Positions 44,132 through 53,547 of a stretch of 64,000 nt of DNA are shown piece after piece (within the stretch, counting starts at the first letter, position 1; each line of letters starts with the position of its first letter). The DNA is from Yeosuana marina. Its GTDB lineage: Bacteria; Bacteroidota; Bacteroidia; Flavobacteriales; Flavobacteriaceae. Below the pieces are notes generated by a model. That model saw nothing but the letters and a program-made list of their open reading frames with translations, searched no databases and was not told the origin of the DNA. The translations under genes were made by a program, and so were the position numbers. The DNA lies in contig NZ_JAAKGI010000046.1 in the NCBI RefSeq assembly GCF_011762485.1, positions 686 through 64,685 on the forward strand. Direction: 5' to 3'.

Positions 44132-44810
44132 TAAGATTACAGATGTTTTTTTTGATTTAGATCATACCCTTTGGGATTTTGATAAAAATTCAGCATTAAC
44201 GTTCGAAAAAATTTTCAAGTTAAACGCGGTTGATGTTGATATAACAGAGTTTCTGTTTCATTATGAACCTATTAATTTACAATATTGGAAACTATTTAGA
44301 GAAGAGAAAATAGACAAAGAATCCTTACGTTTTAGAAGATTAAATGATGCCTTTTTAGCAATCAATAAGGTTATGGATGAAGAACTTATTTATAAATTAT
44401 CTGAAGATTATATTACCCATCTTTCATCATTTAATCATTTATTTGAAAACACCATTGAAATACTTGATTATTTAAGTTTAAAATATTCACTTCATATTAT
44501 TACTAATGGGTTCAAGGAAGTTCAACAGAAAAAATTGATGCATTCTAAGATAGACCATTATTTTAAAACGGTCACTAATTCCGAAGCTGTCGGCGTTAAA
44601 AAACCCAATCCTAAAATTTTTAATTATGCCATTGAAATTGCTAATACAAGTGCAAATAGAAGCATCATGATAGGCGATAATTATGAAGCTGATATACTTG
44701 GAGCAAACAATATTGGAATGGATACTATCTTTTTTGATGTAACTAATCAAAGTTTTGATGGCAACATTAAACAAATAGATAATTTAATTCATTTAAAGAA
44801 ATATTTGTGA
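44124..44810 (+). CDS. yjjG: HAD-family phosphatase, YjjG-like noncanonical nucleotidase
   Basis: The 228-residue protein has HAD motif I DLDHTLWDFDKNS (11-23), motif II in IITNGF, motif III KKPNPKIF and motif IV GDNYEADILGA. The LWDFDKNS signature and a helical cap match YjjG, which dephosphorylates noncanonical pyrimidine nucleotides. It overlaps the preceding gene by 8 bases. The identity to YjjG is by motif, not by alignment. Confidence 0.85.
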   Translation: MNNKITDVFFDLDHTLWDFDKNSALTFEKIFKLNAVDVDITEFLFHYEPINLQYWKLFREEKIDKESLRFRRLNDAFLAINKVMDEELIYKLSEDYITHLSSFNHLFENTIEILDYLSLKYSLHIITNGFKEVQQKKLMHSKIDHYFKTVTNSEAVGVKKPNPKIFNYAIEIANTSANRSIMIGDNYEADILGANNIGMDTIFFDVTNQSFDGNIKQIDNLIHLKKYL

Positions 44811-44844
44811 TACTATGTAATCATTATTTCCGTTTCTAATAACC

Positions 44845-45402
44845 ATGTTCAATCAAATTTTCAAATACTATATAAAAGCATTTCTATGTGTTTTGGTCTG
44901 TGTCTCTTGCACAAAAGATGTTGATTTCAACCAATTTAATGATTTACAATTAACTCCGGTTTTTGAGTCTAGTTTGGTATATATTGACGAGCCTGCCAAT
45001 AAGTTTTTAGTTAATGGAAACGAAACGTCATATCTTCAAGACTCTGTAAATATTGATTTTTTTAATGATAGCTTTGTTGTTGATCATCTTGTTAAAGCAG
45101 AATTTTTATTAGAAACGACAAATTCTATTAATAGAAGTTTTATTGTTGAGGTTGATATGTTTGATGATAGCAATCAATTGCAGCATAGATTTTCTTTTTC
45201 TTCAAGTGGATCTCCGGATCATAGCCCACTTGTTACTGAACACTTAGAAGTTTTTGAAAATGATGCATTAGAAGCATTAAAAAACACGACCAAGTTAGTA
45301 TTTACCTTATATATTCTTCCAGGCGAGCCAATAAATGAAAATACTATAGGAAGAATAACACTCAAATCTAAAGGATCATTTTATTTAAAAATTGAGCGTT
45401 GA
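44845..45402 (+). CDS. Hypothetical lipoprotein
   Basis: The 185-residue product has a lipoprotein-type signal peptide ending in VCVSC (Cys22) followed by the acidic TKDVD sequence. The rest is mainly beta-strand (FLVNGNETSYLQDSVNIDFFNDSF, AEFLLETTNSINRSFIVEVDMFDDSN) and gives no known domain. It overlaps the next gene (TTGA, 4 bases). It probably sits in the outer membrane as part of a set with the two following genes. Confidence 0.75.
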   Translation: MFNQIFKYYIKAFLCVLVCVSCTKDVDFNQFNDLQLTPVFESSLVYIDEPANKFLVNGNETSYLQDSVNIDFFNDSFVVDHLVKAEFLLETTNSINRSFIVEVDMFDDSNQLQHRFSFSSSGSPDHSPLVTEHLEVFENDALEALKNTTKLVFTLYILPGEPINENTIGRITLKSKGSFYLKIER

Positions 45403-46817
45403 TAAAGAAACATATTTTCATAATTATTATACTAGTATCATGTTTTGCTTTGTCACAAAACAAGCAAATCCTCTATGGGTTTTCTGATATACCTCAAGCT
45501 TTATTGCTTAACCCAGGAGGAAAGGTAACTAATGATTGGTATTTTGGAATACCATTATTATCTCATATTCATGTAAATGTTGGTACCACAGGTAGTACTG
45601 TTTATGATGTGTTTGCCAATGATGGTCGAGATTTTAACTTAAAACTTCAAAATGCTATTTACAGTATGAAGTCGAATGATTTTTTAAGCATTAATGAGCA
45701 GTTAGAAGTATTTTCTGGAGGATTTAAAATAGGACCCAGTTATGAAAAGGATAAATATATAAGCTTTGGGTTATATCAAGAGTTTGATTTTATAGGGTAT
45801 TTTCCAAAGGATTATGCCATTTTAGCATATGAAGGTAACCAATCAAATATCAATAGGGTTTTTAAGGCAAGTGATTTTAATGCAAAGGCAGAACTTATCT
45901 CTGTTTTTCATGTTGGTTATAATAAAAAAGTAAACAAAAATTTCACTTTTGGTGTTAGAGGTAAAATATATTCAAGCATCATGAACGCAAACTCTACAAA
46001 TAATAAAGGATATTTTATTACAGTAGATGGGACGAATAATTTTTATGATCATATATTTAATTTAGATTTAGAATTAAGAACCTCTGGTTTAACAAGTTTA
46101 ACAGGTGATAACGCAAATTCTGAGACAGCTTTAAAGGATATAAAAAAGCGTCTTTTTTTAGGAGGAAATTTAGGTTTGGGTTTTGATGTTGGATTCACAT
46201 ACCAGCTAAATAAACAGTGGATGGTTGATGCAAGTTTACAGGATGTTGGTTTTATAAGACACACCAAAGATGTTGAAAATTATAAAGTTGAAGGTAATTA
46301 TGTGTTTGAGGGTGTTAATCCTCTTTTTCCAGAAACAGGAACAGGACAAACAGCAGAAGATTATTGGAATGAGATAAAAACACAATTTGAAGATGTTTTT
46401 GTAGTAGATACGACATATACAAAGTACACAACATGGCGTCCAGAAAAACTAAATGTGTCAGTAAATTATACTTTTGGAGAAAAAACCAGTCAAGAATGTA
46501 ATTGTTTAATTCCAGATGGTGGATATCAAAACGCCATAGGTCTACAATTATTTGCTGTAAACAGACCAAGGCAGCCGCAATTAGCCTTAACAGCTTATTA
46601 TTACAGAAGAATTTTTAAAGGCTTGCAAGCTAAAGCCACCTATACGCTAGATTCATATACGTTAAGTAATATAGGTTTAGGAGTTTCTGCTAACATAGGA
46701 AATCTTAATTTTTATGTTATGGCAGACAATTTTTTAGAATATCAAAACGTATATAACGCACAAAGTGTATCTTTACAACTAGGGTTTAACTATATTTTTA
46801 AAAAACATGAAGATTAA
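45399..46817 (+). CDS. DUF5723 family outer-membrane protein
   Basis: The 472-residue protein has a signal peptide (MIKKHIFIIIILVSCFALSQN) and the start of DUF5723 (YGFSDIPQALLLNPGGKVTNDWYFGIPLLSHIHVNVG), followed by a beta-barrel-like region ending in SLQLGFNYIFKKHED. The family is of unknown function and found in Bacteroidota. The likely start is TTG at 45399, which overlaps the stop of the lipoprotein gene. It overlaps the next gene by 11 bases. Translational coupling of all three is likely. Confidence 0.82.
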   Translation: MIKKHIFIIIILVSCFALSQNKQILYGFSDIPQALLLNPGGKVTNDWYFGIPLLSHIHVNVGTTGSTVYDVFANDGRDFNLKLQNAIYSMKSNDFLSINEQLEVFSGGFKIGPSYEKDKYISFGLYQEFDFIGYFPKDYAILAYEGNQSNINRVFKASDFNAKAELISVFHVGYNKKVNKNFTFGVRGKIYSSIMNANSTNNKGYFITVDGTNNFYDHIFNLDLELRTSGLTSLTGDNANSETALKDIKKRLFLGGNLGLGFDVGFTYQLNKQWMVDASLQDVGFIRHTKDVENYKVEGNYVFEGVNPLFPETGTGQTAEDYWNEIKTQFEDVFVVDTTYTKYTTWRPEKLNVSVNYTFGEKTSQECNCLIPDGGYQNAIGLQLFAVNRPRQPQLALTAYYYRRIFKGLQAKATYTLDSYTLSNIGLGVSANIGNLNFYVMADNFLEYQNVYNAQSVSLQLGFNYIFKKHED

Positions 46818-47691
46818 GATTTTTACAATACTAACCGTATTATTTGTTATTTCAAACACATTCGCACAGTCAAATTTAAATGATTACAAGTATGTTATTG
46901 TTCCAAAAAAATATGAATTCTTAAAGGAAGCAAATCAATACAGATTAAACGAATTGACTAAGTTTTTGTTTAATAAATATGGATTTGAAACATTGATGGA
47001 AGGTGATAATTATCCTGATGAATTAATTAAAAATAGATGTTTAGCTTTAAAATCGGATGTTATCAAAGATTCAGGGCTTTTTAAAACGAAGTTAAATGTA
47101 GAGTTAAAGGATTGTAATGATCAAATAGTATATACAACTCAAACTGGCGAAAGCAGAGAAAAGGAATATAGTAAGGCTTATAATGAGGCTTTAAGAGATG
47201 CTTTTAAATCATTCGAGACTATTAATTATAACTATGTTCCAAAAAAGAACGATGCGGTTGCAGAAGCTAAAGATGAAACGAATAATACTGCTGAGGCAGC
47301 CCAAGAGATACAACAATTAAAAGAAGAACTTCAAGCGCTAAAAGCTAAGAAAGAAGCTGAAGTAGAATTAGAAGCCCCTAAAATGGAAGTCCCTAAAACG
47401 GAAGTGGTTCAAAAAGAAACAATTCAAGCACCAGTAAAAACAGAGACACCTAAAGTAGCTCAACCAGAAGCATCCGTTTCAGATGTGTTATATGCTCAAG
47501 CTATTGATAATGGTTTTCAATTGGTAGATAGTTCGCCAAAGGTGGTTTATAAAATCAAAAAAACAAGTTTAGAAAATGTGTTTTTGGTAGAAGGTTTGAA
47601 CGGAACTTTACTTAATAAAGATGGTCAATGGATTCTTGAATATTACGAGAATGGTACTTTAAAACAAAGATCATTAAATATTAAGTTTTAA
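46807..47691 (+). CDS. Periplasmic protein with coiled coil and Glu/Lys/Pro-rich linker
   Basis: The 294-residue protein has a signal peptide (MKIKIFTILTVLFVISNTFAQ), a first domain (about 25-145) with KYVIVPKKYEFLKEANQYRLNELTKFLF, a coiled coil of about 155-185 (EAAQEIQQLKEELQALKAKKE), a Pro/Glu/Val/Lys-rich linker to about 225 and a small beta C-terminal domain. No family is recognised. The first domain recalls the stress-response fold of small Bacteroidota lipoproteins. It overlaps the DUF5723 gene by 11 bases. Confidence 0.7.
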   Translation: MKIKIFTILTVLFVISNTFAQSNLNDYKYVIVPKKYEFLKEANQYRLNELTKFLFNKYGFETLMEGDNYPDELIKNRCLALKSDVIKDSGLFKTKLNVELKDCNDQIVYTTQTGESREKEYSKAYNEALRDAFKSFETINYNYVPKKNDAVAEAKDETNNTAEAAQEIQQLKEELQALKAKKEAEVELEAPKMEVPKTEVVQKETIQAPVKTETPKVAQPEASVSDVLYAQAIDNGFQLVDSSPKVVYKIKKTSLENVFLVEGLNGTLLNKDGQWILEYYENGTLKQRSLNIKF

Positions 47692-47698
47692 ACCTCTC

Positions 47699-48976
47699 TT
47701 AATATTCATATTTATCGTTCCAACGTTGTTTTAAAAAATCACGATGTGCTTTTTCTCTGGCATTATTACCAGGATCATAAAGTTTAGTGCCTTTTATATC
47801 ATCTGGCATAAATTCTTGATTGGCAAAATTATTTTCGTAGTTGTGAGCGTATTTATACGTATCACCATACCCCAATTCTTTCATTAGTTTAGTTGGTGCA
47901 TTTCTTAAATCTATCGGAACCGATAAATCACCTGTTTCTTTAACTAATTGCTGAGCTTTACCAATTGCCATATAAGCAGCATTACTTTTTGGAGAACAAG
48001 CTAAATAAGTAGCACATTGACTTAAAATGATTCGAGATTCAGGATATCCAATGGTTGATACAGCTTGAAATGAGTTATTGGCAATCACTAAGGCGGTAGG
48101 ATTAGCATTGCCTATATCTTCACTTGCCAAAATAAGTAAGCGCCTAGCTATAAATTTAACATCCTCTCCACCTTCAATCATTCTAGCTAACCAATATATG
48201 GCAGCATTAGGGTCGCTTCCGCGAATTGATTTTATAAAGGCTGAAATAATATCATAATGTTGCTCACCAGTTTTATCATATCGCACTGTATTATTTTGAA
48301 CCTTTTTCAAAACAATTTCATCAGTAATAATAATTTCTTTACTGGAATCAGCATTCACAATCAGTTCAAAAATATTTAATAATTTTCTGGCATCACCGCC
48401 AGAAAGTCTTATTAAGGCATTAGTTTCCTGTAGTTTAATGGTTTTTTTAGAGATTGTATCGTCTTGTTCAATAGCCCGCTTTAAAAGTGTCTCTAAATCG
48501 CTTTTGCTAAAGGCATTTAATATATACACTTGACAACGAGATAATAATGCAGGAATAACCTCAAAACTAGGATTCTCGGTAGTAGCACCAATTAAAGTTA
48601 TCCAACCCTTTTCTACAGCTTGCAATAAGGAATCTTGTTGCGATTTACTAAAGCGATGGATTTCATCAATGAATAAAATAGGGTTTTTTGTGGTAAATAA
48701 TCCACCACTCTGTTTCGCTTTATCAATAACATCTCGTACGTCCTTTACCCCCGAATTAATGGCACTAAGCGTATAAAATGGTCTGCCAGATTCGGTAGCT
48801 ATAATGTTAGCAAGCGTGGTTTTACCAGTTCCGGGAGGCCCCCATAAAAGCATGGATGGAATAAGCCCTTGTTTAATATGCTGTGTTAGCGCTCCCTGTT
48901 TACCAACTAAATGGGTCTGACTCACATAGTCATCTAAAGTTTGAGGGCGTAAACGTTCAGCTAATGGTTCATTCAT
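47699..48976 (-). CDS. rarA: Replication-associated recombination protein A
   Basis: This AAA+ ATPase (MgsA/RarA) acts at stalled replication forks. From ATG 48976 the protein (MNEPLAERLRP) has 425 residues; an ATG at 49006 would add ten residues unlike the family. It has Walker A WGPPGTGKTT, Walker B LFIDEIHRF, the sensor block GATTENPSFEVI and the C-terminal AAA_assoc/MgsA domain with IRGSDPNAAIYWLARMIEGGED. A mosaic repeat follows its start upstream. Confidence 0.93.
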   Translation of the reverse strand: MNEPLAERLRPQTLDDYVSQTHLVGKQGALTQHIKQGLIPSMLLWGPPGTGKTTLANIIATESGRPFYTLSAINSGVKDVRDVIDKAKQSGGLFTTKNPILFIDEIHRFSKSQQDSLLQAVEKGWITLIGATTENPSFEVIPALLSRCQVYILNAFSKSDLETLLKRAIEQDDTISKKTIKLQETNALIRLSGGDARKLLNIFELIVNADSSKEIIITDEIVLKKVQNNTVRYDKTGEQHYDIISAFIKSIRGSDPNAAIYWLARMIEGGEDVKFIARRLLILASEDIGNANPTALVIANNSFQAVSTIGYPESRIILSQCATYLACSPKSNAAYMAIGKAQQLVKETGDLSVPIDLRNAPTKLMKELGYGDTYKYAHNYENNFANQEFMPDDIKGTKLYDPGNNAREKAHRDFLKQRWNDKYEY

Positions 48977-49034
48977 AATTGTAAAATTAAAACAATTCCG
49001 TTGCAAAAAGTAATCTCTATGCTATTAAATTTTT

Positions 49035-49162
49035 GGGCGTACCATCGCAAAAAAGCGGCGTCGAGCTTTAGGCTATATCTTTTTTGAGAAAAACAAAAAA
49101 GGGATTAGCTTGTCCTGAGCGCAGTCGAAGGGCTTCAATCCCTCACGCTGGTAAATCTGCCA
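49035..49162. repeat. Mosaic intergenic repeat, copy C
   Basis: The block starts GGGCGTACC, contains GGCTATATCTTTTTTG as in copy A and GAGCGCAGTCGAAGG as in copy B, and ends CTTCAATCCCTCACGC. The order of pieces is as in copies A and B. It lies between rarA and the rhomboid gene and has no coding frame. Confidence 0.6.
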
Positions 49163-49211
49163 ATTTAGCACCCAGCACCAAGTTGGTTAATTATTTGCTA
49201 TATTTAAATTA

Positions 49212-49952
49212 ATGAATAATCAAGACCATTTTAAATTCTATAGAGGCGTCATAATATACCCGGTATTTTTTGTGCTTATTATTTGGACGGTGTTTATATT
49301 TGAAATTCAATATAGTGTCAACTTCAGTAAATACGGTATTTATCCGCAAACTCTTAAAGGATTAAGAGGGATTATTTTTAGCCCGTTTATACATGGAAGC
49401 ATTCAACATATATATCATAATACCATTCCCTTGTTTATATTGTCAATGGCCTTGTTTTATTTCTACAAACCTATAGCCTGGAAAGTCATTATTTATGGGA
49501 TTTTAATCTCTGGTTTTTTAACATGGTGTATTGGTAGACCGTCTTATCATATTGGTGCCAGCGGATTAATTTATGTATTATTTAGTTTCATGTTTTTTAA
49601 AGGTGTTTTTACCAAATATTACAGACTTATAGCATTATCACTTTTAGTAATTTTTCTTTATGGAAGCATGATATGGTATGTGTTTCCAGTAGATGAGACT
49701 ATTTCATGGGAAGGGCATTTATCTGGTTTACTAACGGGTTTGTTTTTCGCGGTATTTTTTAAAAGAGAAATTGCGAAACCTAAAAAATATGTATGGGAGC
49801 AGGACCATTATAATGAAGACAACGACCCTTTTTTAAAACACTTTGATAAAGATGGTAATTTTATTGAAATAGATAATTTAGAAACAGAAGTAGAGCAGGA
49901 GCAACCCGAAATAAACTACATTTATAAAAAGAATAATACTGAAAATAGTTAA
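49212..49952 (+). CDS. Rhomboid family intramembrane serine protease
   Basis: The 246-residue membrane protein has about six helices, the catalytic GASG motif (115-118, Ser117) and the partner histidine His169 in EGHLSGLLTG. An acidic C-terminal tail (about 205-246) lies in the cytoplasm. Rhomboids cut transmembrane segments of partner proteins; no target is evident nearby. Confidence 0.9.
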   Translation: MNNQDHFKFYRGVIIYPVFFVLIIWTVFIFEIQYSVNFSKYGIYPQTLKGLRGIIFSPFIHGSIQHIYHNTIPLFILSMALFYFYKPIAWKVIIYGILISGFLTWCIGRPSYHIGASGLIYVLFSFMFFKGVFTKYYRLIALSLLVIFLYGSMIWYVFPVDETISWEGHLSGLLTGLFFAVFFKREIAKPKKYVWEQDHYNEDNDPFLKHFDKDGNFIEIDNLETEVEQEQPEINYIYKKNNTENS

Positions 49953-49979
49953 GAGATTATTATTTTTTACTTTTTAAGT

Positions 49980-50717
49980 CTAACTCAGTCTCTGCCTAAC
50001 AGCCTCATATAAAAAAGCACCACACGCAACAGACACATTTAAGGATTCTATGTCTCCAAGCAACGGCAGTTTAGCTTTATCATCTACCACTTTTAAAATT
50101 GATGGGTTGATACCGCGGTCTTCAGACCCCATTATAATAGCACAAGGTTCTTTAAAAGAGACATCGTAAAGTGTATTGTTAGTTTTTTCGGTGGCTGCAA
50201 TCACTTTGATACCTGAGGCTTGCATATAAAATACAGCGTCTTTAATATGGTCTACTTTACAAATAGGAACTTTAAAAATAGCACCAGCACTTGTTTTAAT
50301 CGTGTCACCATTTACAGGAGCACCTCCCTTTTTTTGTATCACAATGCCATTGACACCTGTACATTCCGCCGTTCTAATTATGGCACCAAAATTTCTAACA
50401 TCGCTTAATTGATCAAGCAGTAAAAATAACGGTGTTTTCCCAGATTCCATAACACTCACTACAAGATTCTCTAAATCATGAAATTCAATAGGGGAAATTT
50501 GAGCAACAACACCTTGGTGATTGTTCTTTGTTAATCTATTAAGTTTTTCAACAGGCACATACGATGAATTAATACTTTTTTTTCTTAAAAGACTTTCTAA
50601 CTCAGTAAATAACTCGCCTTTTAATCCTTTTTGAAGAAAGACTTTATCAATAGTTTCTCCAGCATTAATAGCCTCTATAACCGCTCTAATTCCAAAAATT
50701 TGTGTTTGTTCTTGCAT
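49980..50717 (-). CDS. rlmB: 23S rRNA (guanosine(2251)-2'-O)-methyltransferase
   Basis: The 245-residue SPOUT enzyme methylates G2251 in the P loop of 23S rRNA. The N-terminal substrate-binding domain (FGIRAVIEAI) is followed by the SPOUT motifs NFGAIIRTAE, IMGSEDRGI and SLNVSVACGAFLYEAVRQR. Length is normal. It reads toward the rhomboid gene, and a terminator lies just upstream. Confidence 0.92.
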   Translation of the reverse strand: MQEQTQIFGIRAVIEAINAGETIDKVFLQKGLKGELFTELESLLRKKSINSSYVPVEKLNRLTKNNHQGVVAQISPIEFHDLENLVVSVMESGKTPLFLLLDQLSDVRNFGAIIRTAECTGVNGIVIQKKGGAPVNGDTIKTSAGAIFKVPICKVDHIKDAVFYMQASGIKVIAATEKTNNTLYDVSFKEPCAIIMGSEDRGINPSILKVVDDKAKLPLLGDIESLNVSVACGAFLYEAVRQRLS

Positions 50718-50727
50718 GGGGTAAAGG

Positions 50728-50763
50728 TAAAAAAAAACACCCCAATTATGAGGTGCTTTTTTT
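50728..50763 (-). terminator. Intrinsic terminator after the SusCD operon
   Basis: On the minus strand CACCTC (plus 50755-50750) pairs with GGGGTG (plus 50743-50738) around a six-base loop, followed by a run of eight or more T. It ends the minus-strand SusC/SusD transcript before rlmB. Confidence 0.75.
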
Positions 50764-50787
50764 CTAATTCTTTAGATTTAATGTGTG

Positions 50788-51297
50788 TTAAGGTAAATCA
50801 TTAATTTTAGCAGTGCTCTTATATCCAGAATATTCCCAAATTTCACCTGGAATATCTGAAAATTCTGCTTTAAAAGAAATGCTATCTACAGTATCTCCAC
50901 TCGGTGTTGTAGCACCTCCCTTAATAATTTTTCCGTCAGTTATATTTACCGTTACGCCATAATAGAGTTCATCTAAATCTGCACCACTAAATGTTAACGA
51001 CTGAAAATTTAATGGAACTTTTGCTTTTAAACCCCAACTATGCTCTTGATCATCTATCCACATAAAGTTTGTGTCATTAGCTGCGGTGTTGTAAATACTA
51101 ATGGTATTAGTCCCTTGTGGATCACCATCCCATACCATATCTACAACCCATGTTCCTGTAACTTCACTAATAAGTATATCACTTTTGTCGGGTACTGATT
51201 CAACTTGATCACATGATATAAAGGAAGTAATCATGGCAAAGCTTAAAAATAAGAAGCTTAATTTTTTTATAATTTTTTTATGTTTCATTTCTTTCAT
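50788..51297 (-). CDS. Accessory surface lipoprotein of the SusCD locus (lipid-binding-like)
   Basis: The 169-residue protein has a lipoprotein signal ending in ITSFISC followed by acidic residues (DQVESVPDKSD), which favours export to the cell surface. The rest, with GTWVVDMVWDG and SISIYNTAANDTNFMWIDD, resembles the lipid-binding-like (Lipid_bd) proteins that accompany SusC/SusD pairs. It is the last gene of the operon. An ATG at 51288 is an alternative start. Confidence 0.65.
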   Translation of the reverse strand: MKEMKHKKIIKKLSFLFLSFAMITSFISCDQVESVPDKSDILISEVTGTWVVDMVWDGDPQGTNTISIYNTAANDTNFMWIDDQEHSWGLKAKVPLNFQSLTFSGADLDELYYGVTVNITDGKIIKGGATTPSGDTVDSISFKAEFSDIPGEIWEYSGYKSTAKINDLP

Positions 51298-51299
51298 TT

Positions 51300-52058
51300 T
51301 TAATTATAGTAAATATCAGTTTGAGTAAGGGTTGTTTTAAATGTATAACCAAAATCCCAATCAACCGTAAGAACAAGAGTTTTAGTAGCCGGATCTACAG
51401 TTAGACTAACAAAAGTATTTACACCTCCAAAAGTATTAGTTGGTACAGTACCTTCAGCAGTAAAATCGTTTGCAGCAATATCATTTGCCTTAAGAACCAT
51501 ACCTGGTGTGGCATAAGCTACACCAATTGCTCTTCCATATTCATACCAGCCACCTTGTGCGTCAGATATTGCATATCTATCATTACCTAAATCCTTAATA
51601 ATAAAAGGACCATTATCTTGGTAACCATCGGGAGAACTTCCGTTTCGTGCAACTGAAGCTGTATACATCCCAGCAATACTAGTTACGAGATCACCATTAC
51701 ATTCCGGCCATAAAACGGATCTAAATGCAGTTGCAGGAATACCATCGGAATTAAAAGCACTATATGCTACTGAATACGAATCAGGACCAGCATCTACTGA
51801 AGTTCCTCCAAAGTATTTTCCACTTAAATTTGTGGTTAAGTCTATTGCTGTACCTCCAGCTGAAGCACTTGCTCCTGGATCTGTAAAGGAGCTAGCGGTA
51901 CAATCTAGGGTAAAATCACCTCCCACTAATGTAATCAAAGGAAGGTACGTTACTTCTGAAGTGTCACTTGCACCAGGAGCCTCTACACTTGGGTTACAAC
52001 TAGTTAAAATCAATCCTATGATTGAAAACGTACATAATATTAATTTATATTTTTTCAT
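51300..52058 (-). CDS. Surface lipoprotein with Ig-like N-domain (BT_2262/DUF5012-like)
   Basis: From ATG 52058 (MKKYKLILCTFSIIGLILTSC) the product is a lipoprotein of 252 residues. The frame is open upstream to 52121 but that part overlaps SusD and lacks a signal peptide. After the cysteine come an Ig-like domain with LPLITLVGGDFTLDC...FTDPGASA and a beta-rich C-domain ending in VDWDFGYTFKTTLTQ. Such proteins accompany SusCD and may bind ligand at the surface. It is separated from the last gene by 2 bases. Confidence 0.75.
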   Translation of the reverse strand: MKKYKLILCTFSIIGLILTSCNPSVEAPGASDTSEVTYLPLITLVGGDFTLDCTASSFTDPGASASAGGTAIDLTTNLSGKYFGGTSVDAGPDSYSVAYSAFNSDGIPATAFRSVLWPECNGDLVTSIAGMYTASVARNGSSPDGYQDNGPFIIKDLGNDRYAISDAQGGWYEYGRAIGVAYATPGMVLKANDIAANDFTAEGTVPTNTFGGVNTFVSLTVDPATKTLVLTVDWDFGYTFKTTLTQTDIYYN

Positions 52059-52071
52059 CTTTTTTTTTTTT

Positions 52072-53532
52072 TTAATTATCCCAAAAAATAGCATCCGTAA
52101 TTGTTCTTTGTGGTAATGCATTTGGGTTTAAACTTCTTTCAGACTCTGGGTATAACCATGAAGAAGGAAAGGTTCCACTAGGTAAAACAGATAATGGTGG
52201 AGTTTGAAAAATTCCATCAGTAAATAGTCTGCTAGCAGGTCTATCAAATCTTCTAGTTTCAATCCATCCTTCATCCTCTTGCGTTCCATTTAAAGATATC
52301 CATTTTTGTACAGCTATTAGATCAAGTTGGTCATCTAAAGTAGATGCTCCAGCAAAATTTAATGTGCTAATATAAGAAGCAGGATCAGGAACTTCCATAT
52401 AGTTAAAGTTCAATTCAATAGCTGTAGAAAATGCTGTAGCAGCATCATCACTCGTACCATATCGTGCATCAGCTTCAGCTCTTAAAAACCAAACTTCCCA
52501 TGGACTCATTAAAATAACTGGGTTTGTTGATCCATAAGCATAATCAGAAGACAGACTGTAATCAGTATCTTTTGCAGTAAAGGACTCGTCGTCTATGGTA
52601 CCTTGGTCTATTCCGTGTAATGAACCTGCAAATGTTCCTGTAGTCGCTTTTTTATAAAGCACGTCTCCTCTAGGGTCATTTAGTGATTCAAGTACATTTA
52701 ATGATGCATTACTAGCATAATAAAACATTCCTACTCCAAATTCTGCTCTTGCAAACATTGGATTTTCATCACCAGTGTTTCCGGAAAATGGAATAAAAGG
52801 CATATCATCAATAGACTCAATAAAAGTACCATTACTAATAAGGGCTTGTACAGTTGAGGATTGTGGACTTACTTCAGACGTTCTCATTAAAACTCTTAAC
52901 TTTAATGAATTAGCAAATTTTATCCATTTTGCTATATTGCCTCCATAGATAAAGTCGTCTTCTCCAACAGTAGCTGATTCTGCCAATGCCAAATCACTTA
53001 GAGCGTCATCCAACATGGTAACTAGGCCAGGATATATTACTGTCTCTGCCGAATCAAAGTTTGGTGTTAAAATTGAGCCATCGTCAATAGCACCTGAAAT
53101 GGCTTCTGTAAATGGAATATCGCCAAAATGATCAACTAAACCTTGAAATAGATAGGCTTTTAATACATTAGCTATCCCTCTATAAGCGGCAGAATTGCTA
53201 TTTTTTGTTATATAATTTAAATCGACAAGTGAGTTAGCATATGCACGTTGCCAGTAACCATTAAAATCACCAGCTGTAGATACATAACGTTCGTCATTTC
53301 CAATTGCAACCCCAGTACCCCATGTGTAATATTGACTCCAAAGGAATGATTGGCTGTAATTTAAATCTGTGTCAACAATATATCCCATATAGCCAATAGC
53401 GGAGCTTAAAACTTGAGCATCTCCAGCAGATGGGAAAGTGTTTGGGTCTATATTAACTTCTTCTAAGCTATCATTACATGAAAAGCTTAGTGTTAATAAT
53501 AGAATAAGAAATATGTTTATTTTGTTCTTCAT
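52072..53532 (-). CDS. SusD/RagB-like nutrient-binding outer membrane lipoprotein
   Basis: The 486-residue lipoprotein (signal ending LSFSC, Cys19, then NDSLEEVN) is a SusD-like_2 type protein, with INPNTFPSAG-like start (VNIDPNTFPSA), Trp-rich TPR-like helices and the C-terminal EARRFDRPASR-like block (ETRRFDRPAS). It caps the SusC barrel and captures nutrient at the surface. It follows SusC at 15 bases. Confidence 0.92.
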   Translation of the reverse strand: MKNKINIFLILLLTLSFSCNDSLEEVNIDPNTFPSAGDAQVLSSAIGYMGYIVDTDLNYSQSFLWSQYYTWGTGVAIGNDERYVSTAGDFNGYWQRAYANSLVDLNYITKNSNSAAYRGIANVLKAYLFQGLVDHFGDIPFTEAISGAIDDGSILTPNFDSAETVIYPGLVTMLDDALSDLALAESATVGEDDFIYGGNIAKWIKFANSLKLRVLMRTSEVSPQSSTVQALISNGTFIESIDDMPFIPFSGNTGDENPMFARAEFGVGMFYYASNASLNVLESLNDPRGDVLYKKATTGTFAGSLHGIDQGTIDDESFTAKDTDYSLSSDYAYGSTNPVILMSPWEVWFLRAEADARYGTSDDAATAFSTAIELNFNYMEVPDPASYISTLNFAGASTLDDQLDLIAVQKWISLNGTQEDEGWIETRRFDRPASRLFTDGIFQTPPLSVLPSGTFPSSWLYPESERSLNPNALPQRTITDAIFWDN

Positions 53533-53547
53533 CGTATTATTTTTTTA

